NCBI GenBank assembly: GCA_013298565.1
Contig: JAAFIC010000032.1
Span: 1-33,684 of the forward strand
DNA length: 33,684 bases
Source of the DNA: Alphaproteobacteria bacterium
GTDB taxonomy: Bacteria > Pseudomonadota > Alphaproteobacteria > Elsterales > Elsteraceae
Direction: 5' to 3'
Each line of letters opens with the position of its first letter. Positions within the stretch are counted from its first letter, which is position 1. This document shows positions 1 to 10,755 of the stretch, in pieces. A program made the translations under genes and the position numbers. The notes beneath the pieces were generated by a model. That model saw only the letters and a list, made by a program, of their open reading frames with translations. It made no database searches and had not been told where the DNA came from.

Positions 1-2
1 TG

Positions 3-2318
3 CCCGGTTGGGCGCATCTTACGGGGCTTATTCTCTTTGCGGCGGTGAGCCTTGCCGTTGGTTGGCGGGGCGTGCGCGGGTTCCGCTGGCCCGATGCGGC
101 GGCGGTAGATCGGCGCATCGAAACTGCCTCCGGCCTCAGTCATCGCCCGCTTACTACCTTGCAGGACGCGCCTGCGGGGGGGAATGCCGTTACGGTCTCC
201 CTCTGGCAGGTTCACCGCGCGCGAGTGCTTGCTTCCCTCACGCAGCTTCGCACGGGTATTCCGGCGCGGGGAGCCTATGAGGTCGATCCGTTTGGGCTGC
301 GCGCCCTTGTTATCTCGGCGTTGATCGTTGGGTTCTTTGCGGCGGGGCCGGATCGGGCGGAGCGGTTGCGCGCGGCTTTCGTGCCGCAGTTCGAGACAGC
401 CGCTAGCGTTCCACCCTCGATGGATGTGTGGGCAACGCCGCCCGCCTATACCAATCTGCCGCCGTTAGCCCTGTCGCGGCTGCCAGAGGGGGAGGCGATT
501 GCGCTGCCGGGCGGCACGCAGATTTCCGTTCAGCTTTCCGGCTATCAGAACCGCAAGGCTCCCAGCCTTAGCGCGCCGGGAGTGCCGGAAACCCCGCTAA
601 CACACCAAAGCGAGGGCGTGTGGCAGGGGGAGGCGGTTTTGCCCGTTCTCCCTGACGCGCAAGAGGGGCGATTGGCGCTGCTCAACCGGGCGTGGACCGT
701 GCGGGTGCTGCCCGATGCTGTGCCGCAGATCAGCTTTAGCGACCGCCCCGGCGCAACCCCGCGCCAGTCCTTACGCCTGCCCTGGGGTGCCGAGGATGAT
801 TATGGCATCGAGAGCGTGCGCGCCGAAATTCGCTTGTCGGACCGCAATACTGCACCGTTTTCGCTGTCGCTGTCCGCCCCCAGCCGCAAAGTGGCGCGCG
901 GCGCGAGTTTGCACGATCTAACCGATCATCCGTGGGCGGGGCTTACCGTCTCGATCACGCTGATTGCGCGCGATGGGCGCGGGCAGGAGGGCCGTTCGGA
1001 GCCGGAGGTATTGGTGCTTCCGGCGCGGGAGTTCACGCACCCGGTCGCCAAAGCCATCATCGACTTGCGCCGCGCGCTAACGGACGAGCCTGATAGCGCC
1101 CCAGAAGTGGCCCGCGCGCTGGAAAAGCTGGCGCTGCGCCCGCAGAATTTCAGCCATGATACACTGGTCTTCCTGGGGTTGATGAGCGCCCGCGCGCGGC
1201 TGATTTTCGATGAAAAGACCGAGGATCATGCCCCCGTGGTTCGCACGCTGTGGGATTTGGCGCTGCGGCTGGAAGAGGGCGACCTAAGCGTGCTAGAGCG
1301 CGATTTGCGCCAGGCGCAACAGGCCGTGCAGGAGGGGCTGGAGCAGGATCTGACCGATCCCGAAATGCAGCAGCGCCTGGACGCGATGCAACAAGCGCTC
1401 GACCGTTACATGCAGGCGCTCACCCGCCGCGCAATTGAAAACTCCCAACGTGCCGATAAACCGCGCCGCCCGCGCGATCCTAACGCCCACACGGTCACGA
1501 GCCGCGATATTCAGCAGATGATGGATAAAGCTCGGGAGCTTGCCCGCCAAGGCCAAAAGGAACAGGCGCAAGCCTTGCTCGATCAATTGCGCGAGTTGAT
1601 GGAACAGCTTGCCAATGCCGAGCCGGAGTTGGCGGACGGTGACGAGAGCGAGGCGGCGGACGATAGTGGTGATCCGACCAGCCAAGCCTTGCAAAACCTG
1701 CAAGACCTCGCCCGCCAGCAGCGCAGCCTGATGGATCGCGGCCTTCAACAAAACCGCCAGCGTGGCCAAAGGGGCCAGCAGGGCGAACCCCAGCAAGGGG
1801 AGGGCGATATGGCGGGCGAGCAGGAAAGCCTGCGCCGCCGCTTAGGCGACATCATGCGCCAGTTGGGGGAGACCAATGGCGGGATACCCCAAGGGCTTGG
1901 ACGGGCGGAACAGGCGATGCGCGACGCGCTTTCCCGTCTTCAACAAGGGCGACCCGGCGGGGCGGCAGGACAGCAGCAGCAGGCGCTCGATCAATTGCGC
2001 GACGCGATGCGCGGGCTGGCCGATCAACAGCGCCAGCAGGCAGGCGAAGGTCAGGGCAGCGGCCAAGGCCGCCCGCGCGGGGGCCAACGCCCCGGCGAGC
2101 AAACCACGACCGGCCAAACCCGCGACCCGCTAGGCCGCGACCGGCCGGACCAACGCCCCGGCAGCGGGTTGGGCAATGACGACCGCGTGCGGGTTCCCGA
2201 CGACAGCGCCGTTGAGCGCGCCCGTACAATCTTCGACGATCTGCGCCGCAGAGCCGCCGACCCCAACCGCCCGGCACTGGAGCGCGAGTATATCGACCGA
2301 TTGCTGCGAGGGTTTTAG
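3..2318 (+). CDS. TIGR02302/DUF4175 family protein (5' end outside window)
   Basis: The frame is open to the left edge, so this is the C-terminal 771 residues of a larger protein. The first visible residues form a hydrophobic membrane segment, and a second hydrophobic stretch lies near residue 110. A periplasmic-looking middle part follows, then about 300 residues of Gln/Arg/Glu-rich, coiled-coil-like sequence that becomes low complexity (Gly, Gln, Arg repeats) before a short folded tail. This layout is that of the alphaproteobacterial TIGR02302 family (DUF4175), whose function is not established. The stop codon lies inside a 16-bp inverted repeat shared with the convergent downstream gene. 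Family assignment is by recognition of architecture and tail sequence; the biochemical role is unknown. Confidence 0.85.
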   Translation, partial: PGWAHLTGLILFAAVSLAVGWRGVRGFRWPDAAAVDRRIETASGLSHRPLTTLQDAPAGGNAVTVSLWQVHRARVLASLTQLRTGIPARGAYEVDPFGLRALVISALIVGFFAAGPDRAERLRAAFVPQFETAASVPPSMDVWATPPAYTNLPPLALSRLPEGEAIALPGGTQISVQLSGYQNRKAPSLSAPGVPETPLTHQSEGVWQGEAVLPVLPDAQEGRLALLNRAWTVRVLPDAVPQISFSDRPGATPRQSLRLPWGAEDDYGIESVRAEIRLSDRNTAPFSLSLSAPSRKVARGASLHDLTDHPWAGLTVSITLIARDGRGQEGRSEPEVLVLPAREFTHPVAKAIIDLRRALTDEPDSAPEVARALEKLALRPQNFSHDTLVFLGLMSARARLIFDEKTEDHAPVVRTLWDLALRLEEGDLSVLERDLRQAQQAVQEGLEQDLTDPEMQQRLDAMQQALDRYMQALTRRAIENSQRADKPRRPRDPNAHTVTSRDIQQMMDKARELARQGQKEQAQALLDQLRELMEQLANAEPELADGDESEAADDSGDPTSQALQNLQDLARQQRSLMDRGLQQNRQRGQRGQQGEPQQGEGDMAGEQESLRRRLGDIMRQLGETNGGIPQGLGRAEQAMRDALSRLQQGRPGGAAGQQQQALDQLRDAMRGLADQQRQQAGEGQGSGQGRPRGGQRPGEQTTTGQTRDPLGRDRPDQRPGSGLGNDDRVRVPDDSAVERARTIFDDLRRRAADPNRPALEREYIDRLLRGF

Positions 2319-2355
2319 AGCGTCTTGCGTCAACCTTTACGCAAGACGCTCTAAG
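2314..2355. terminator. Bidirectional hairpin between convergent genes
   Basis: Arms TTAGAGCGTCTTGCGT and its exact reverse complement surround an 8-nt loop (2331-2338). The 16-bp stem holds the TAG stops of both flanking genes at mirror-image positions (2316-2318 plus, 2351-2353 minus). Neither side has a long T run, so intrinsic termination is inferred from position and stem stability only. Confidence 0.6.
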
Positions 2356-3481
2356 GCTTCTTCCCCAAAGGCGCGAGGCGCAGCACTCGCCCTTCTGGCG
2401 AATCAGTTAGCAGATAAATCAGCCCATCGGGGCCTTGACGCACGTCGCGAATGCGCTCGCCCACGTCCTGCATCAACCGCTCTTCACCAAGGATCGTGTC
2501 GCCCTTTACGGTAAGCCGGACGAGCGCGCCGAACTTTAGCGAGCCAGTGAAGAGGCTGCCGGTCCAGCCGGGATAAGCCGTGCCTGTGTAGAAGAGCAAG
2601 CCGGAGGGGGCAATCGACGGATCCCAATAATATAACGGCTGCTCCATACCGGGGGCGTGCGTGCCGATGCCGATCTTCGATCCGTTGTAATCCTTGCCAT
2701 AGGTAATCACGGGCCAACCATAGTTTTTGCCGGCTTGCGGGTGGTTCAATTCGTCGCCGCCCTGCGCGCCGTGTTCGATGGTCCAAAGCGCGCCCGTTTC
2801 GGGGTGGAGCGCCGCGCCTTGCACATTGCGGTGGCCGTAAGACCAGATTTCCGGTTTAGCGTCCGACCGGGTGAGAAACGGGTTATCGTTCGGGGGGGAG
2901 CCATCACGGCGCAAACGCACGATCTTGCCCAAGGTTGTGGTTAAATCCTGAGCGCTCTCCCGGTAGGAATAGCGATCCCCCAGCGTGACGAACAACGATC
3001 CATCGCGGGCGAACACCAGCCGCGCGCCAAAATGCCCGGTTCCGTTGACCTTTGGGGACTGGCGAAAAATCACCCGCACATCTTCCAGCCCGCGCGGCTC
3101 CAGCGTCGCCCGCGCTACCGCCGTCCCGGCACCGCCCGGCCCGCCTTCGCTATAACTGAGGTAAATTAAACGGTTGGTAGAGAAGTTTGGGTCCAGCGCT
3201 ACATCAAGCAAGCCGCCCTGTCCCCGTGCCACAACAGGCGGCACGCCCGCCAGCGGCTCCGATAGGCGCCCATCGCGCGCCACAATCCGCAGCCGCCCTG
3301 GTCGCTCCGTCACTAGGAGGCGACCATCGGGCAAGAAGGCGAGACCCCAAGGGTTTTCGAGGCCCTTGGCGACCGTCACGATTTCGGCAATGCCAGGAAT
3401 CTTGGGCAGCGTGCCTTGCGCCTGCGCCGCCAGCGTGCCGACGGTAAAGGCCAGGATGAGTAGGGTTAATCGCACTTGCAT
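2351..3481 (-). CDS. Secreted PQQ-dependent aldose sugar dehydrogenase family protein
   Basis: A 376-residue protein with an N-terminal signal peptide ending near TLAAQAQG, followed by a six-bladed beta-propeller of the soluble glucose/aldose dehydrogenase family (YliI-like). Recognisable blocks are GLENPWGLAFLPDGRLLVTE, HFGARLVFARDGSLFVTLGD, SYGHRNVQGAALHP and GAQGGDELN; these surround the PQQ site in this family. It would oxidise aldoses in the periplasm using PQQ, but no PQQ synthesis genes are in the window. The ATG at 3481 is preferred because it begins the signal peptide directly; an in-frame TTG at 3505 would add eight polar residues. The C-terminal codons and stop run into the shared hairpin. 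Substrate is not predictable. Confidence 0.85.
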   Translation of the reverse strand: MQVRLTLLILAFTVGTLAAQAQGTLPKIPGIAEIVTVAKGLENPWGLAFLPDGRLLVTERPGRLRIVARDGRLSEPLAGVPPVVARGQGGLLDVALDPNFSTNRLIYLSYSEGGPGGAGTAVARATLEPRGLEDVRVIFRQSPKVNGTGHFGARLVFARDGSLFVTLGDRYSYRESAQDLTTTLGKIVRLRRDGSPPNDNPFLTRSDAKPEIWSYGHRNVQGAALHPETGALWTIEHGAQGGDELNHPQAGKNYGWPVITYGKDYNGSKIGIGTHAPGMEQPLYYWDPSIAPSGLLFYTGTAYPGWTGSLFTGSLKFGALVRLTVKGDTILGEERLMQDVGERIRDVRQGPDGLIYLLTDSPEGRVLRLAPLGKKP

Positions 3482-3542
3482 CCCCCAACCATAGCCGCAG
3501 TTCAACTCCCGTGGTAACTTATCGAATAACCTTTTCGAGCAT

Positions 3543-6112
<2,570 letters not shown>

Positions 6113-6222
6113 GCCATCTCCCAAAACGATTGAAACCGTGGAACCCCTACCCATTTGTGCAGGCCGGTAAACCCGACTCTTGCAGACGCTTAATGTTAAC
6201 CCAATGACCTTCGCCCCTATTT

Positions 6223-7164
6223 TTAACGAGGGGCCTTGCGGAACGAAGGGTGCCAGAACGTGACCCGCCGCTCGATGAGCGTGATCGTGCCGTAGGCGAC
6301 CGAACCGACCACACTCGCAACAGCAATCGTCGCCCACACAACATCCACATTCATACGAGCGACTTCGGTAGAAATACGAAAGCCCATGCCGACAATCGGC
6401 GTGCCGAAAAACTCTGCCACGATAGCGCCAATCAAGGCCAGAGTGGCGTTCAGTTTTAGCGCGTTGAAGATCATCGGTGCCGCTACTGGCAAGCGTAAGG
6501 CGAGCAGAGTTTGACCGTAATGCGCGCCATAAGACCTCATTAAATCCCGCTGCATCCGGTCTGTTCCCTGCAAGCCGGCCAGCGTGGAAATCAGCATGGG
6601 AAAGAAGGTCATCACCACGATCACCGCCGCTTTTGAGGGCCAGTCAAAACCGAACCACATCACCATGATTGGCGCAATCCCAACAATAGGAATAGCGCTA
6701 ACAAGGTTCCCCAGCGGTAGCAACCCGCGCTGCAAGAACGGCGAGCGGTCCACCAGCAGGGCAATGATGAAAGCCGCGCCATTGCCAAGCAGATAGCCCG
6801 CAATCACCGATTTTAGCACCGTCTGCTGAAAATCGGCCCAAAGCACTGGAGCTTGTACAACCAGCGCTAACCCGATAGCGCTCGGTGCAGGCAGCAGCAC
6901 TTTCGGCACGCCAAAGCCGCGCACGGCAACTTCCCAAACATAGAGAATTGTTAGCCCGAATAGCGCTGGAACGATAATCCCATAGCGCGCTTCCAGCCTG
7001 GGGTTCCGCACAATAATATTCATGACCGTAACGGTGCTGAAAATAAAGGCGGCAATCAGACCGACAGCAGGCAACTGTGTGAAAGGCTCGTTCCTAAGAA
7101 AGACTTGGTATAACCCCAGCCCAATTACAAAAATGGGGAGATAGAGATAGAGTTGCTTATTCAT
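6223..7164 (-). CDS. ABC transporter permease, component 2 (pyrimidine-type)
   Basis: A 313-residue inner-membrane permease of the BPD/TauC-SsuC type with about six hydrophobic segments. The cytoplasmic coupling loop that contacts the ATPase is the region around GTDRMQRDLMRSYGAH. Its ATG overlaps the stop of the preceding permease as ATGA (7161-7164), which fixes the start and implies translational coupling; a longer upstream frame is only overlap with the other permease. Together with the other permease it probably makes a heterodimeric channel. Annotated pyrimidine ABC importers in comparable clusters also have two transmembrane components. Confidence 0.87.
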   Translation of the reverse strand: MNKQLYLYLPIFVIGLGLYQVFLRNEPFTQLPAVGLIAAFIFSTVTVMNIIVRNPRLEARYGIIVPALFGLTILYVWEVAVRGFGVPKVLLPAPSAIGLALVVQAPVLWADFQQTVLKSVIAGYLLGNGAAFIIALLVDRSPFLQRGLLPLGNLVSAIPIVGIAPIMVMWFGFDWPSKAAVIVVMTFFPMLISTLAGLQGTDRMQRDLMRSYGAHYGQTLLALRLPVAAPMIFNALKLNATLALIGAIVAEFFGTPIVGMGFRISTEVARMNVDVVWATIAVASVVGSVAYGTITLIERRVTFWHPSFRKAPR

Positions 7165-8072
7165 CCCCGCCCTCCTGCCGCTTTCGGTACGGCCTGATAC
7201 CGAAGGGTAATGCGCTCCACCAGCCCAATCAACCCGACCAATCCCATGCCGAGCACTGCCGATACGACCAGGGCGGACCAAATCTGAATCGTCTGCCCGT
7301 AGTAAGACCCCGCCAATAGCCGCGCGCCAAGCCCCGCCTGTGCGCCCGTCGGAAGCTCGCCAACAATCGCACCGACAAGGGCAATCGAAATCGCCACTTT
7401 CAAGCTGGTGAACAGAAACGGCATGGCCGCGGGCCAGCGCAGTTTCCAAAAAAGCTGAATCGGACTGGCCGAATAGGTCCGCATCAAATCGAGCTGCAAT
7501 GGATCGGGCGAGCGCAGGCCCTTTACCAACCCAATCGTGATGGGAAAGAAGCAGAGATACATCGCGATCACTGCTTTCGGCAGCAGCCCCGTTAGCCCGA
7601 TATTGCCGAGCACGACCACGATCATCGGCGCAATCGCTAAAATCGGTACGGTTTGAGAGGCGATGACCCAGGGCATCAGCGATTTTTCAAGCGTGCGGAC
7701 ATGAACAATACCGAGCGCCAAAATCCCGCCCAGCAACACCCCTAGCCCAAAGCCCGACGCCATCGCCGACCCCGTAACCCAAGTGTGGAACAACAGATTG
7801 CGCGGGCTATCGAGCCGACCGGAGAAACTTTTGGCAAGATCGGCGTAAATCTGTTGCGGCGCGGGCAACAGGGGGCGCTCCTGGCTCCAAGCCGCCGTCA
7901 CCAACTCGCCCGTGCTATAATCAGTTTTGCCGTCGCGTTGCCAGCGGTCGATAATCTGCGGGGCATTCAGCCACACGGCCCCACCCAACCACGCCACCGC
8001 GAGAACGGCGAGAACAAACAGCAGCGGCAAGGCCCGCGTGAGGATGGCGGGGGGCCTAATCATCCTTGCCAT
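7161..8072 (-). CDS. ABC transporter permease, component 1 (pyrimidine-type)
   Basis: A 303-residue inner-membrane permease, homologous in layout to the next gene. It has an N-terminal hydrophobic anchor, a periplasmic stretch of about 60 residues (residues 35-95), then five or six hydrophobic helices and the coupling loop near DPLQLDLMRTYSAS. The chosen start at 8072 overlaps the ATPase gene by 17 bp and has GGCGGGG upstream; Met4 (8063) is possible. It is coupled to the following permease through an ATGA overlap. Its role is membrane passage of the ligand delivered by the NMT1-like binding protein. Confidence 0.87.
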   Translation of the reverse strand: MARMIRPPAILTRALPLLFVLAVLAVAWLGGAVWLNAPQIIDRWQRDGKTDYSTGELVTAAWSQERPLLPAPQQIYADLAKSFSGRLDSPRNLLFHTWVTGSAMASGFGLGVLLGGILALGIVHVRTLEKSLMPWVIASQTVPILAIAPMIVVVLGNIGLTGLLPKAVIAMYLCFFPITIGLVKGLRSPDPLQLDLMRTYSASPIQLFWKLRWPAAMPFLFTSLKVAISIALVGAIVGELPTGAQAGLGARLLAGSYYGQTIQIWSALVVSAVLGMGLVGLIGLVERITLRYQAVPKAAGGRG

Positions 8073-8901
8073 GCCCCGCCAGCAACCCTTGCCGAACCCG
8101 GTGCGCCACGTCCAAAAACGCTTGGGAATCGCGGGTCTCTGCCGAACGGTCGCGCGGCAAAGGGCTGTCGATGATGTCGATAATCCGCCCTGGCCGCGCG
8201 CTCATGATGACGATTTTGGTGGAGAGATAGACCGCTTCCGAAATCGAATGCGTGACGAAAATCACGGTTTTATGGGTCTTCTTCCACAGGCTCAGAAGCT
8301 CGTCGTTCAGCCGGTCGCGGGTGATTTCATCGAGCGCGCCGAACGGCTCATCCATCAGCAGCAAATCGGGATCGAAGCTGAGGGCGCGGGCAATCGACAC
8401 GCGCTGCTGCATCCCGCCCGAAAGCTGCCACGGGTATTTACGCTCGAACCCGGTTAGCCCCACCAATTCCAACGCTGCCCGCGCCCGTTCGCGCTGATCG
8501 GCCTTCGGCAGCCCCATGATTTCGAGCGGTAGCATCACATTCCGCGCAACCGAGCGCCACGGGTAGAGCGTGGGCGCTTGAAATACGTAGCCGTAGGCGC
8601 GATCTCGCCGTGCCTGTTCAGGGCTTCCACCGTTCACGAGCGCTGTGCCAGCGGTTGGATGTTCAAGATCGGCCACAACCCGCATAAGTGTGGTCTTACC
8701 ACACCCCGAAGGCCCGATAAAGGACACGAAATCGCCCTTATTGATCGTAAGATTGACATTGGCGAGCGCCGTAACCGGATGGTCAGCGGTTTGATAGACC
8801 AAAGACAGATCGGTAATCTCTACCACCGCCTGCGCGCCCGCCGTTTTGGGGAAGCCGCTGGCAACCCCATTCATATCATCCATCCGCACCACCTTTTGCA
8901 T
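8056..8901 (-). CDS. ABC transporter ATP-binding protein (pyrimidine-type)
   Basis: A 281-residue ATPase of the NitT/TauT class that powers the importer encoded just downstream. Visible motifs: Walker A GPSGCGKTT, Q-loop in YGYVFQAPTLYPW, signature LSGGMQQRVSIARAL, Walker B LLLMDEPFGALDE and the switch histidine in FVTHS. The first 20 or so residues are less conserved, so Met7 (8883) could be the true start. It lies 30 bp after the small membrane-protein gene on the same strand, consistent with one long transcript from the amidohydrolase end of the island. Confidence 0.9.
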   Translation of the reverse strand: MQKVVRMDDMNGVASGFPKTAGAQAVVEITDLSLVYQTADHPVTALANVNLTINKGDFVSFIGPSGCGKTTLMRVVADLEHPTAGTALVNGGSPEQARRDRAYGYVFQAPTLYPWRSVARNVMLPLEIMGLPKADQRERARAALELVGLTGFERKYPWQLSGGMQQRVSIARALSFDPDLLLMDEPFGALDEITRDRLNDELLSLWKKTHKTVIFVTHSISEAVYLSTKIVIMSARPGRIIDIIDSPLPRDRSAETRDSQAFLDVAHRVRQGLLAGHGKDD

Positions 8902-8931
8902 TCCCGCTGCGCTCTCCGTATGAAATTCATG

Positions 8932-9198
8932 CTATTTGCGGACCAAGTAGCCGATAATGCCGCCCACAGCCCCCGACAGAACCGACATCGCCCATTTTTT
9001 CTCTTCCGCAGCAACCTCGGAAGAAACGAGAGTTCTGTAGCAAATCCACATCATCAGGCAGACAAACCCGATAGCGACCAGGAATAGCGCCACGTCCTTA
9101 AACAAGCGGACATTGCGGTCAGCACCAGTCTCAATCGGTGTCACGCTAACCGAGTAACGATGGTCCGGTGGAGCCTTGGTGAGGTCAAGAATGCTCAT
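8932..9198 (-). CDS. Small two-helix membrane protein of unknown function
   Basis: An 88-residue protein that I do not recognise. A soluble N-terminal region of about 35 residues is followed by a membrane helix at about 36-56 (VALFLVAIGFVCLMMWICY), a charged linker (EVAAEEKKW) and a second, Gly-rich helix at about 69-85 ending in LVRK. Its ATG overlaps the stop of the ribbon-helix-helix gene as ATGA, so the two are almost certainly translated together. It stands 30 bp ahead of the ABC ATPase gene. Possible roles are a partner or target of the RHH protein, or an accessory to the importer; sequence alone does not decide. Confidence 0.75.
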   Translation of the reverse strand: MSILDLTKAPPDHRYSVSVTPIETGADRNVRLFKDVALFLVAIGFVCLMMWICYRTLVSSEVAAEEKKWAMSVLSGAVGGIIGYLVRK

Positions 9199-9401
9199 AA
9201 TCCGACAATCATCGTATCTAACTTACTTGGATCAGACGCTAACCCCAGGCGCAAACCTCGGCTTTCGCCATCGCGAGCGGCGATATAAAGCTGAAGGGCT
9301 TTTCGCAAAATTTCGCTCTTTGTTGTATGCGTTTCGCTCGCAGCACGATCGATGTCGCGGTTGAGGTCATCGGATAAAACGACATTCAGACGCACACTCA
9401 T
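9195..9401 (-). CDS. Ribbon-helix-helix (CopG/Arc-like) DNA-binding protein
   Basis: A 68-residue protein. Residues 1-45 fit the ribbon-helix-helix pattern: beta strand SVRLNVVLSDD, helix NRDIDRAASET, then TKSEILRKALQLYIAA. A 20-residue tail ends in DTMIVGL. Such proteins bind DNA as dimers through the paired strands and act as repressors or antitoxins. The ATG at 9401 has GGAGG 5 nt upstream, which decides against longer starts at 9413 and 9440. It is coupled by ATGA to the small membrane protein. A possible promoter lies just upstream, so the pair may be transcribed separately inside the pyrimidine island. Target unknown. Confidence 0.8.
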   Translation of the reverse strand: MSVRLNVVLSDDLNRDIDRAASETHTTKSEILRKALQLYIAARDGESRGLRLGLASDPSKLDTMIVGL

Positions 9402-9431
9402 GGTACCCTCCATATGTAAAAACTGCGTCGT

Positions 9432-9460
9432 ATTTTGCACCGTTTTTCCTCATCCCTCAA
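9432..9460 (-). promoter_or_regulatory. Possible promoter for the RHH/membrane-protein pair
   Basis: On the minus strand TTGAGG (9460-9455), a 17-nt spacer and CAAAAT (9437-9432) each match four of six sigma-70 consensus positions. It is about 31 bp upstream of the RHH start and ends where preA ends. Weak evidence on its own. Confidence 0.3.
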
Positions 9461-9468
9461 GGCGCTCC

Positions 9469-10743
9469 TTATTCCGCCGCCACTTTCGCCATTGGATTAT
9501 TCGGGTGCGTCGTCCAATTCGCATAGGGCCGGTCGGTATCGACGGCTTCCATCGTGATGCACTCCGGCACGGGGCAGGCGATCATGCAGAGGTTGCAGCC
9601 AACGCAGTCTGCATCTACCACGTCGAAATAGCGCTTGCCGTCCTTCTCCTTGGTAATCGCCTGGTGGGAGGTATCCTCGCAAACGATATGGCAGCGGCCA
9701 CAGGAGATGCAGAGATCCTGATTAATCCGCGCCTTTAGATCGTGATTGATGTTCAGATACTGCCAGTCCGTCACGTTCGGGACGGCCTTGCCAACGAAAT
9801 CATCGAGCGTGGCGTAGCCTTGACTATCCATCCAATTGGACAGCCCGTCGATCATGTCTTCAACGATCTTAAAGCCATAGACCATTGCCGCCGTGCAAAC
9901 CTGAACCGAGCCTGACCCCAGCGCCATAAACTCCGCTGCGTCCCGCCAGGTTGTGATCCCGCCGATGCCAGAAATCGGCATTCCGCGTGTATCCAGCGTT
10001 CGGGCAATTTCCGCCACCATGTTCAGCGCAATCGGCTTCACCGCCGGGCCGCAGTAACCGCCGTGAGTGCCTTTGCCATCGACAACCGGTTCTGGGGCCA
10101 TTTTATCGAGATTGACGCTCATGATCGAGTTGATCGTATTGATGAGCGACACCGCATCGGCCCCGCCCGCTTTCGCCGCCCGTGCCGGGCCGAGAATATT
10201 GGAGATATTGGGCGTTAGCTTCACGATAACCGGCATCCGCGTGTACTGCTTGCACCAGCGCGTGACCATTTCGACATACTCAGGCACTTGACCCACGGCC
10301 GCGCCCATGCCGCGTTCGGACATACCGTGCGGGCAACCGAAGTTCAGCTCGATACCATCCGCGCCAGTTTCTTCCACCAGCGGCAGAATGTTTTTCCACG
10401 AGTCTTCGGAGCACGGCACCATCAGCGACACAACCAAGGCGCGGTCGGGCCAATCGCGCTTTACTTCCTTGATTTCACGTAAGTTTATGGCGAGGGGCCG
10501 ATCAGTAATCAGCTCGATATTATTGAAACCCATCACCCGGCGATTGCCATCGTGCCACGCACCATAGCGGGAGGTGACGTTGACCACGGGCGGATCTTCC
10601 CCCAGCGTCTTCCACACAACACCGCCCCAACCCGCTTGAAAGGCGCGGATCACATTATAAGCCTTATCCGTCGGCGGGGCCGAGGCCAGCCAGAAGGGGT
10701 TCGGCGATTTGATTCCGGCAAAATTGGTCCGCAAGTCAGCCAT
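9469..10743 (-). CDS. preA: NAD-dependent dihydropyrimidine dehydrogenase, subunit PreA
   Basis: A 424-residue flavin/iron-sulfur subunit that reduces uracil and thymine to 5,6-dihydropyrimidines with PreT. The N-terminal part is an FMN TIM barrel of the dihydroorotate dehydrogenase type; the catalytic cysteine is Cys137 in NFGCPHGMSERGMG. The C-terminal part carries two 4Fe-4S motifs, CISCGRCHIVC and CVGCNLCMIACPVPEC, as in E. coli PreA. The start has GGGAG 8 nt upstream. It follows preT by 12 bp, as expected for a two-subunit enzyme. Direction in vivo is taken as catabolic because dihydropyrimidinase and the amidohydrolase are in the same cluster. Confidence 0.95.
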   Translation of the reverse strand: MADLRTNFAGIKSPNPFWLASAPPTDKAYNVIRAFQAGWGGVVWKTLGEDPPVVNVTSRYGAWHDGNRRVMGFNNIELITDRPLAINLREIKEVKRDWPDRALVVSLMVPCSEDSWKNILPLVEETGADGIELNFGCPHGMSERGMGAAVGQVPEYVEMVTRWCKQYTRMPVIVKLTPNISNILGPARAAKAGGADAVSLINTINSIMSVNLDKMAPEPVVDGKGTHGGYCGPAVKPIALNMVAEIARTLDTRGMPISGIGGITTWRDAAEFMALGSGSVQVCTAAMVYGFKIVEDMIDGLSNWMDSQGYATLDDFVGKAVPNVTDWQYLNINHDLKARINQDLCISCGRCHIVCEDTSHQAITKEKDGKRYFDVVDADCVGCNLCMIACPVPECITMEAVDTDRPYANWTTHPNNPMAKVAAE

Positions 10744-10755
10744 GATAAAATCTCC

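Noticed and set aside
8932-9401. Calling the RHH/membrane-protein pair a toxin-antitoxin system
   Set aside because: Gene order and size fit loosely, but the membrane protein resembles no known toxin family, so it is only listed as a candidate worth testing.
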